DNA of 40,038 nt, taken from contig QCQB01000017.1 in NCBI GenBank assembly GCA_003212315.1, forward strand, positions 1 through 40,038, given 5' to 3'. Shown one piece after another: positions 34,301 to 40,038 of this stretch. The position numbers and the translations under genes were made by a program. The first letter of the stretch is position 1. Every line of letters begins with the position of its first letter. The notes beneath the pieces are model-generated. The model made no database searches and was not told the origin of the DNA. It worked only from the letters and a program-made list of their open reading frames with translations. This stretch comes from SAR116 cluster bacterium AG-447-C21 (GTDB lineage Bacteria > Pseudomonadota > Alphaproteobacteria > Thalassobaculales > Thalassobaculaceae).

Positions 34301-34460
34301 AACGTCTCCCCTCACTTCAAATCAAGTCCTCGCACACAGAACAACCAGCAACCCCTGTTATAATCTAGCCCGGCTTCAAATTGATTTGAAGGATAAACGA
34401 TTATACGATCAGTTTTTTAAGTGAACACGTCTACTCACCAAAACATAAAAGCTGACTATT

Positions 34461-34493
34461 TATACTTTTTTCTACTTTTAGCGATATTAAAAA
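34461..34493. repeat. 33-nt direct repeat, copy 2
   Basis: This copy differs from 27620-27652 at three of 33 positions and lies in the same orientation, about 140 nt after the carbamoylase start and 540 nt before the M81 gene. The imperfect stem of copy 1 is weakened by one change here (AGTA to ATTA). Confidence 0.7.
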
Positions 34494-34533
34494 ACCTAGT
34501 TCAATAGAGATCCGAGGCTAGTGCTCCGAAAGC

Positions 34534-34560
34534 GAACGTTGGTCATTTTTTACAACGTTC
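34534..34560. repeat. Hairpin-forming inverted repeat
   Basis: GAACGTTG and CAACGTTC pair perfectly over eight bases with an 11-nt T-rich loop (GTCATTTTTTA). It is not followed by a T-run on either strand. It may be part of a dispersed or decayed element; role unknown. Confidence 0.5.
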
Positions 34561-35001
34561 CCTGCTTCATTTTCGAAGTACTAATGCCGTCTCCTAATTT
34601 CAAACTGATGATACCGGATAGCGCTTCTATCCCTCGGCGTATGATAGCAGACCGGCATTTCTACAAACTCTTTCTCGGCTAAGCGTCATAATTTGAAAGT
34701 TTATAGACACCACCAATTTGGGAATTCATCACGATTGATAATGGTAATAAGAGCGCATAGCGATGAAAATATCAAAGGGCGTCTGACCTTCTTACATGTA
34801 ACTGCAGCAAAATTGGTAAACTTTCCGTTTTCAAAGGGCTGACGAACCCTATTTATTTTCTTTTAGAAAGAAGTCCAATAAAGTATTTTTTAAATCTCAA
34901 TTTGAATTATCTGCGAATTTTCTCATGAACAAGAGTTTATGAAAACGCGTTTTGTATGATAAGTTCGCTGGATATTCGCAACAGATATGGGAGTTATGGT
35001 T

Positions 35002-36468
35002 GTGAAAGTCTTTATCGCTTGCCTCGGTACTGAAACAAACACGTTTTCCAACTTACCAACTGGCTGGAAGACATTTGAGGAAACAATGCTTTTTTACGGA
35101 GACGCGACTGATAATGAACCAAATACATTCTCACTTCCGCTTCACATCTGGCGTAAGCGGTCTGAAGAAAGAAATTATGAAGTGATAGAAAGTGTTGCTG
35201 CGTTCGCACAACCTGGAGGTAAAACACTTGACTCAGTTTATGAGGATCTTCGAGATCGCGTGTTGTCGGATTTGCGGGCAGCAGGGGAAGTAGATATTGT
35301 GTTGCTGTCTTTACATGGAGCTATGACTGCTGAAAGCTACGAAGATTGCGAAGGGGATTTGATTAGCTCCATTCGCCAAATAGTGGGAGATAAAACCATA
35401 TTAGCGGCCGAGCTTGATTTACACTGCTCTATCACACCAAAAATGGTGGAAAATTCAAACTTTTTAATAACATTTAAGCTTTATCCGCATACAGACATTG
35501 GTGCTCGCGCTGAAGAAGTGTTTGATTTGGCCAGTAACTCCGCTTTGGGGGCTATCTCACCAAAAATGTCAGTCTTAGATTGTCACATGATAAATAAATT
35601 TCGAACCTCGACCCCAGAAATGGCCGAACTCGTTTCTTACATGGGCGAGCTTGAACAAAAAGAGGGAATTCTATCGGTTTCTTTTGCTCACGGTTTTCCT
35701 TGGCAAGACGTACCTCACACTACGGCCAAGGTATTGGTTGTTTCAGATGATAATAAAGAGAAAGGCAATGTCGTAGCTGCCGATTTGAGAGATCGTATTT
35801 GGAAAGCTCGCAATAAACTTGTACAATCGACACTGAGTATAGATGACGCTTTATCGTCAATAAGTGAAAATTCTGGTCTTATAATAATGGCTGACGTAGC
35901 TGACAATGCGGGTGGCGGGGCGCCTTCCGACTCTACCTTCGTTTTGGCTAGGGCATTAGAACGAGGCGATCAAGATCTGCTCGTCGCTTATTTTTGGGAC
36001 CCGGTAGCTGTCAGGATCGCGGTTGAATCAGGCGAAGGACAAGATATTTTAATTAGAGTGGGGGGAAAAACAGGCCCTTCGTCTGGAATGCCTGTAGACC
36101 TTCAGTGCAGTGTAGAAGCCATTAAAGAAGATGCATCTCAAACATTTGGCGATACAAAGACCCCAATGGGTACTGCGGTTTGGTTACGAGGACACGCTGG
36201 GGTAGACGTTGTATTGACCAGCAAGCGGACGCAGGTCTTTCATCCAGATGGTATGACTTGTCTCGGTATTGACCCGACCAGATATAAAGGGATTGTAGTT
36301 AAATCTAGCCAGCACTTTTATGCAGGCTTTGAGCCCATTGCTGAAAAAATCGGCTATATAAATGCTCCAGGGGATATCCCTCCTGATTTTGCTAATATTG
36401 CCTTCACCAAGCTATCAGATCCTTTTTGGCCAAAGGACAAAGGACCCTTTTGGCAATCGGAAGATTAA
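35002..36468 (+). CDS. M81-family metallopeptidase (MlrC-like)
   Basis: The 488-residue protein follows the M81 pattern: FIACLGTETNTFSNLPT, VLLSLHGAMTAESYEDCEGD, LAAELDLHCSITPKM, LYPHTDIGARA and, in the C-terminal half, MADVADNAGGGAPSDST. Conserved Asp and His residues in LDLH and YPHTD are likely zinc ligands. MlrC degrades linear microcystin peptides, but most relatives are presumed amidases with unknown peptide or amide substrates. GTG 35002 is supported by GGGAG eight nt upstream; ATG 34987 and ATG 34996 are alternatives. It lies next to the tRNA-Arg and downstream of the importer/carbamoylase block. Confidence 0.88.
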   Translation: MKVFIACLGTETNTFSNLPTGWKTFEETMLFYGDATDNEPNTFSLPLHIWRKRSEERNYEVIESVAAFAQPGGKTLDSVYEDLRDRVLSDLRAAGEVDIVLLSLHGAMTAESYEDCEGDLISSIRQIVGDKTILAAELDLHCSITPKMVENSNFLITFKLYPHTDIGARAEEVFDLASNSALGAISPKMSVLDCHMINKFRTSTPEMAELVSYMGELEQKEGILSVSFAHGFPWQDVPHTTAKVLVVSDDNKEKGNVVAADLRDRIWKARNKLVQSTLSIDDALSSISENSGLIIMADVADNAGGGAPSDSTFVLARALERGDQDLLVAYFWDPVAVRIAVESGEGQDILIRVGGKTGPSSGMPVDLQCSVEAIKEDASQTFGDTKTPMGTAVWLRGHAGVDVVLTSKRTQVFHPDGMTCLGIDPTRYKGIVVKSSQHFYAGFEPIAEKIGYINAPGDIPPDFANIAFTKLSDPFWPKDKGPFWQSED

Positions 36469-36571
36469 CTAAATCATCGGTTTTTCTGTGTTTTGGAAAG
36501 CACCCTGTGTCCCTTGGGTTCTTTACATTTTTAACGGAAAGTTCACTGAGATAACTAATTCCCCGGGATTT

Positions 36572-36648
36572 TGGCGGCCCCTGCAGGACTCGAACCTGCA
36601 ACACCTTGCTTCGAAGGCAAGTACTCTATCCAGTTGAGCTAAGGAGCC
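36572..36648 (-). tRNA. tRNA-Arg (anticodon TCG)
   Basis: The 77-nt sequence folds as a cloverleaf: acceptor GGCTCCT paired with AGGGGCC, D arm GCTC/GAGT around AACTGGATA, anticodon stem CTTGC/GCAAG with loop CTTCGAA, and T arm GCAGG/CCTGC around TTCGAGT. The anticodon is TCG, reading CGA (Arg). The discriminator is G and the CCA end is encoded. A degraded relative of its 3' part lies at 27496. Confidence 0.96.
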
Positions 36649-36975
36649 GACGACTAGGAAAATACGATGCAAACTCGCAGAAAACAAGAGCCTTTGCAAA
36701 ATAAGTGGTTGATAGGTCACGATTTAACAAGCCAGCAAAATAATAAAGTATAATCAGATAGATACCCTGCTATCAATTCTCTTAACAAATCATGCCTTGT
36801 AGATTTCTTGGAGAGCAAAGTATAGATTTTTACAAGACCGTAGCTATGTATCTGCCGGATATAATTAAAATATCTTTGGTTGAATACGGACTCAATTAAT
36901 ACGCACGCTAAAAGTTTTTTTATATATTGAAACAAACCTTGAAACCTTTTTACGGTGAGAAGGAAGAAATAAGAA
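36649..36975. other. Intergenic stretch between tRNA-Arg and the ureohydrolase gene
   Basis: These 327 nt hold the likely tRNA promoter (36659-36687, minus strand) and the leader of the ureohydrolase gene. A 111-codon minus-strand ORF (36717-37052) crosses it but overlaps the start of the ureohydrolase gene and resembles nothing. I see no other element. Confidence 0.45.
36659..36687 (-). promoter_or_regulatory. Candidate promoter of tRNA-Arg
   Basis: On the minus strand, TTGTTT (36682-36687) is followed after 17 nt by TATTTT (36659-36664). The start of transcription would fall about 4 nt before the tRNA 5' end at 36648. Consensus matches are moderate. Confidence 0.4.
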
Positions 36976-37926
36976 ATGAACGAACCAATCCTCGCACCGA
37001 AGACACTGATGCCCGAACCACAGAGTTTTATCAATTTGCCGGTGTGCACCAACTGGAAAAATTTATCGGCAGACGCAGTTATTTTTGGTGTCCCCTTCGG
37101 GAAACCTTACTTGCAAAATAATTTTCCAAATGATCAAAGTCGTGCCCCATTTGCACTGAGAACAGCATCAGATCGTATTATGGTTGAACACGCTTCAGTA
37201 AATATGGATTACGATGGTATACCTTCACTTACCAACGGAATGAAATTCGTTGATGGAGGAGACATTCCTTTAGTTGATGATGATGTTTCCTCACACTATT
37301 TGAAAGCAGAAGAGGCGGTACGATATGCTGTCAAAAAAGGCATTATTCCCGTTACCATAGGTGGAGATGATGGCATCACTAATCCAGTAGTGCGGGGATT
37401 GGATGCGGCGGGGAGTATAGCGCTCATTCAAATCGACGCTCATCTCGACTGGAAGGACGAACGTTATGGAGAGAAAGATGGATACTCAAGTCCTATGCGC
37501 CGAGCTTCGGAGCTGGCCCATGTCTCGAGTATTCATCAAATTGGAATTCGTTCTTTTGGGAGTTCAACAGAAGAAGAAGTTAAGATTGCGAGGGAGTGGG
37601 GCGCCGATATCCATACCTCCCGCCAGGTTCATGCTCGAGGGATTGAAAAGGTAATTAGAGCCCTGCCAAAGGGGGTGAAGTTTTTTATTACCCTTGATGT
37701 TGATGGCCTAGATCCGTCTGTGATGCCAGGCACTGTTGCTTTAGCGCCTGGCGGTTTGCTGTGGTGGCAGCTTATTGATTTATTGGATGGAATTTCTGAA
37801 AGAGGTCCTATCATCGGCCTAAATGTTGTCGAACTAGCTCCAAAGAATGATTTAAACCAAATCTCTATGATAGGTGCAGGACGTTTTATAGTTTCGTTGG
37901 TAATGAAAGAAACACTTAAAAAGTAA
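36976..37926 (+). CDS. Agmatinase/arginase-family ureohydrolase
   Basis: The 316-residue protein has the ureohydrolase fold. Manganese-site sequences D154-A-H156-L-D158 and D241-V-D243 (LDVDGLDPSVMPGT) are present, as is VVELAP. The first motif, normally GGDH with a ligand His, reads GGDDGIT (D131-D132), and SHGTPMRRA-like reads SSPMRRA, so two conserved histidines are absent. Some family members with GGDD occur, so it may be a natural variant. It likely hydrolyses a guanidino compound to urea and an amine. ATG 36976 has an AAGGAAG site. The RraA-family gene is next after about 75 nt. Confidence 0.88.
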   Translation: MNEPILAPKTLMPEPQSFINLPVCTNWKNLSADAVIFGVPFGKPYLQNNFPNDQSRAPFALRTASDRIMVEHASVNMDYDGIPSLTNGMKFVDGGDIPLVDDDVSSHYLKAEEAVRYAVKKGIIPVTIGGDDGITNPVVRGLDAAGSIALIQIDAHLDWKDERYGEKDGYSSPMRRASELAHVSSIHQIGIRSFGSSTEEEVKIAREWGADIHTSRQVHARGIEKVIRALPKGVKFFITLDVDGLDPSVMPGTVALAPGGLLWWQLIDLLDGISERGPIIGLNVVELAPKNDLNQISMIGAGRFIVSLVMKETLKK

Positions 37927-37950
37927 TTTGAGTAGGTAGCATACCAGTGT

Positions 37951-37964
37951 CTTAAATATTTAAG
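37951..37964. repeat. 14-nt perfect palindrome upstream of the RraA-family gene
   Basis: CTTAAATATTTAAG at 37951-37964 is fully palindromic and lies 38 nt before the start of the RraA-family gene and 24 nt after the ureohydrolase stop. It could be an operator; it is AT-rich, so chance is possible. Confidence 0.35.
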
Positions 37965-38002
37965 TTTGTACATTGAGGAAATTAAATTCTTGGGGGTAAT
38001 AG

Positions 38003-38716
38003 ATGATCGAAACAGATCTTGCAGTGAAGTTTAAAAAGATATCGACAGCAACACTAACAATGCAATTGTTGAAGCGAGGCATTAAATCCATTTGGATGTA
38101 TGGGCCAAAGCCTCTTAAGTTAAATCAAGATCGGATTGCTGGCCCTGCATACACGCTGCGGTTTCTTCCTGGTCGGGAAGATTTAAATGGTCCTGATATC
38201 TTGAAGCGTACTGATCTGGCCCAACGGAGAGCGATCGAGGAGTGTCCCCCCGGCCATATCTTGGTTGTAGATGCACTTGGCCGTCTAGATGGTGCAGCTA
38301 TTGGGGATATTCTTGCCACAAGACTTCAGGTCAGAGGAGTAGCAGGTTTGGTAAGCGATGCCAATGTGAGAGATGCGGATGGTGTACTTGCTTCTGGTTT
38401 ACCAGTTTGGTGCCCTGGAGCAGCCGCACCAGCGTCTATTGCCAATCTATCTGATGGTGAATTAAATGTCCCAATAGGTTGCGGCGGGGTAGCTGTTATC
38501 CCTGGTGATTGGATTATAGCCGACAATGACGGTGTTGTGGTTGTACCCAAAAATTTTGCTGAGGAAATTGCAAGGGATGGGCTCGAGCAAGAAATACATG
38601 AAGAGTTTATACTATCCCAGGTAAAAAATGGTGCTCCAATTCCAGGGCATTACCCACCAAATGAGGTTAATATAGCTAAATATAGAGAATGGCTTGGAAA
38701 AACCCGTTCGTCGTGA
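38003..38716 (+). CDS. RraA/HMG-aldolase-family protein
   Basis: The 237-residue protein has the RraA-like fold, shared by the RNase E regulator RraA and by 4-hydroxy-4-methyl-2-oxoglutarate/oxaloacetate aldolases. Typical segments are GHILVVDALGRLDGAAIGDI, and the active-site stretch VRGVAGLVSDANVRDADGV with R123-D124, which in aldolases binds substrate and metal. The conserved C-terminal GVVVVP is present. A catabolic aldolase or decarboxylase seems more likely than RNase control because it lies among catabolic genes. ATG 38003 has a strong GGGGG site. Confidence 0.88.
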   Translation: MIETDLAVKFKKISTATLTMQLLKRGIKSIWMYGPKPLKLNQDRIAGPAYTLRFLPGREDLNGPDILKRTDLAQRRAIEECPPGHILVVDALGRLDGAAIGDILATRLQVRGVAGLVSDANVRDADGVLASGLPVWCPGAAAPASIANLSDGELNVPIGCGGVAVIPGDWIIADNDGVVVVPKNFAEEIARDGLEQEIHEEFILSQVKNGAPIPGHYPPNEVNIAKYREWLGKTRSS

Positions 38717-39273
38717 CCCATGCAGATCAAGATATCCATCAACTAAGAACGTCCAGGCTTATTTTAAGAAATTGGAGACCAACCGATATTCGGCCATTTG
38801 CTATTTTGAACTCAGATCCGCGCGTTTGCGAGTTTCTTCCCAATATATTGACCTATGAAGAAACAGTGACCTCCGTAACCAAAATAGAGTCACATTTTAA
38901 AGAATATGGCTTTGGTCTCTTTGCTGTGGAACTTATTAGCACAAAAACGTTTATAGGTTTCGTTGGGTTGAAATATTTTAGTTTTGACTCGCATTTCACG
39001 CCCAGTGTCGAGCTGGCATGGCGCCTTTCTTGGAAGAATTGGGGACACGGCCTTGCAACTGAGGCCGCTCAAAAAGTCACGCAGTATGGTTTCGAAACGC
39101 TAGGTTTGCCTGAAATTCTGGCTATTACTGCAAAAAGGAATCAAAGATCTCGGAGAGTAATGGAAAAGTTGGGAATGTTTACTAATGAAGATGAAAACTT
39201 TCTACACCCTCAGCTAGATCATAACCATCCCCTTTCGGAGCATGTCCTCTATCGGTTTCGTAATAATAAATAG
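38689..39273 (+). CDS. GNAT acetyltransferase, RimJ/RimL type
   Basis: The 194-residue protein has the GNAT pattern: LRTSRLILRNWRPTDIRPFAIL, VELAWRLSWKNWGHGLATEAA for the acetyl-CoA site (GHGLATEA), and AITAKRNQRSRRVMEKLGM. It transfers acetyl groups to an amine, possibly a small molecule. ATG 38689 overlaps the RraA gene by 28 nt; GTG 38713 overlaps its stop by four bases (GTGA) and is the better coupled start, so the first eight residues are uncertain. Confidence 0.9.
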   Translation: MAWKNPFVVTHADQDIHQLRTSRLILRNWRPTDIRPFAILNSDPRVCEFLPNILTYEETVTSVTKIESHFKEYGFGLFAVELISTKTFIGFVGLKYFSFDSHFTPSVELAWRLSWKNWGHGLATEAAQKVTQYGFETLGLPEILAITAKRNQRSRRVMEKLGMFTNEDENFLHPQLDHNHPLSEHVLYRFRNNK

Positions 39274-39438
39274 GCTCATTCTCAATAGATTATCTTAGTG
39301 TGAATTCAAAAGTTTGAGACCACGGCTCTGCTGTGAAACCCTATATTTTAAATCTTTAAACTTTTTGTACTAGACTCAATAAGGTAAAACGTTATCAAAT
39401 TGTGTGACCTCAATCGTTCTGTTTTTCATTTGATAATA

Positions 39439-40038
39439 TTACGGGTTAATTAGATTGGCTGCTATTTTACCCCACTCATCAGCACCTTTAGCACCTTTTC
39501 CATTACCGCCAACGGCAACCGCTATTTTTTCTTCATCGACATATTGTATTATTGGTAATCCATTTTGAGTTTGGGTAACGACACAAGTGTCACTATGCCA
39601 GTCCTTGCAATGATTTAAACTAGGTATAAGCTGCCTTATAAATTCAGTAAATTCTGATCTATTTTCGGCAGAACCTTTTCCTTTGAACCATGCTTTAAGA
39701 TCTTCCACCTTTTCAAACGTTGCGTCGGCATCAGTTCCAATACCAATTTTTAGATATTTATTTCCATCAGGATATTCAATGGGAGGCAGAATATACGCAC
39801 CGCTAACGGCGTGTATTATTGTTGGCATTTTTGAGAGTTCTTTGGTCATTGAGTCCTCGATTTTCGCCAAAACCACTGTTCTACCAAAGACCCGAAGATT
39901 TAAATTGACCGGGCTCAAACCACATGCAGATGTAAATCCTCCAGTTGCAACGAGGACCTTTTCCCCTTTTAAAATTTTTCCAGATACAAGTTCAATCTCA
40001 ATACTACTTCCACCTTTATATATCTTGGCAACCTCGTC
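39439..40038 (-). CDS. FAD-dependent oxidoreductase (DAO type), N-terminus beyond the window
   Basis: The frame runs unbroken from the right window edge (codon 40036-40038) to the stop at 39439, so only the C-terminal part, about 199 residues, is seen. LKGEKVLVATGGFTSACGL is typical of the FAD-binding fold of DAO/sarcosine-oxidase-like enzymes, and the end (PIIQYVDEEKIAVAVGGNGKGAKGADEWG) resembles their second FAD-binding region. It likely oxidises an amine or amino acid. The apparent internal TTG 39918 is only the first start codon inside the window. Confidence 0.85.
   Translation of the reverse strand, partial: DEVAKIYKGGSSIEIELVSGKILKGEKVLVATGGFTSACGLSPVNLNLRVFGRTVVLAKIEDSMTKELSKMPTIIHAVSGAYILPPIEYPDGNKYLKIGIGTDADATFEKVEDLKAWFKGKGSAENRSEFTEFIRQLIPSLNHCKDWHSDTCVVTQTQNGLPIIQYVDEEKIAVAVGGNGKGAKGADEWGKIAANLINP

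Larger units (their letters stand above)
34301..35001. other. Gene-free stretch with repeat copy, hairpin and a possible gene remnant
   Basis: No intact gene is visible in these 700 nt. They hold the second 33-nt repeat (34461-34493), a hairpin with 8-bp arms (GAACGTTG 34534-34541, CAACGTTC 34553-34560), and, on the minus strand between 34685 and 34518, a single frame interrupted by one TAG that reads like decayed coding sequence. The remaining 300 nt upstream of the M81 gene show no clear promoter or RNA structure. Confidence 0.4.

Noticed and set aside
36717-37052. A 111-codon minus-strand ORF
   Set aside because: It overlaps the start of the ureohydrolase gene, has no recognisable domain and no ribosome site.
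1-40038. CRISPR array, insertion sequence or prophage
   Set aside because: No regularly spaced repeats, transposase, integrase or phage structural genes were seen.

Overview
The window is AT-rich chromosomal DNA that reads like an alphaproteobacterium, probably a marine, free-living heterotroph. The assignment rests on several small families common in that class (DUF2842, DUF2783 beside an FAD monooxygenase, DUF1330, DUF2237, DUF427, DUF924), a stand-alone MnmD, and many single-gene transcription units for scavenging organic nitrogen and carbon. No rRNA, IS element, phage gene, integrase or CRISPR array was seen. The taxonomic placement is inference; no marker gene is present.

Layout. 1-3000: the end of an unrecognised charged protein, a DUF2842 membrane protein, then an SDR dehydrogenase followed by an NAD-dependent epimerase-like protein. 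3075-4800: an EamA exporter and a small secreted protein on the minus strand. 5024-7529: a light/oxidative-stress unit of DUF2805 protein, cryptochrome/photolyase (stop and start overlap) and a SOUL lipoprotein. 7546-13000: a series of small stand-alone genes (two cupins, DUF2237, GYD-domain, a Cys-pair protein, NTF2-like, DUF427, rhodanese, DUF924, a secreted EF-hand protein, a membrane protein). 13236-15804: a GMC oxidoreductase and a TauD-type dioxygenase. 15844-17124: MnmD and two small orphans. 17248-19298: EamA and MFS transporters. 19305-22328, minus strand: DUF1330, DUF4149-like, an M20 carbamoylase/hydantoinase-type amidase and a class IV aminotransferase. 22473-23231: an SDR. 23260-26312, minus strand: a compact operon of DehI-like protein, FAD monooxygenase, DUF2783 and DUF1330. 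26425-27417: a membrane/coiled-coil protein and a secreted histidine phosphatase.

27.5-36.6 kb is the most structured part. A degraded tRNA-Arg copy (27496-27573) and an intact tRNA-Arg(TCG) (36572-36648) lie in the same orientation, with the similarity confined to the 3' part of the tRNA. Between them are a complete peptide-type ABC importer (binding protein, two permeases, two ATPases) with a strong terminator after the binding-protein gene, an N-carbamoyl-D-amino-acid amidohydrolase, a 33-nt direct repeat, and an M81/MlrC-like metallopeptidase. The geometry is what tRNA-targeted integration leaves, but no integrase remains. After the tRNA come an agmatinase/arginase-family hydrolase, an RraA/HMG-aldolase-family protein and a GNAT acetyltransferase; an FAD oxidoreductase is cut by the right edge.

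Taken together, the importer, the carbamoylases, the M81 enzyme, the ureohydrolase and the aminotransferase suggest uptake and stepwise C-N bond hydrolysis of peptides, carbamoyl or hydantoin-type compounds and guanidino compounds. Three enzymes show changes at positions normally catalytic: Thr for Tyr in the epimerase, Asn for the PLP lysine in the aminotransferase, and Asp for a Mn-ligand His in the ureohydrolase. I did not find a system I can confidently call new; the best candidates are the tRNA-bounded segment, the aminotransferase and the FAD/DUF2783/DehI-like operon.
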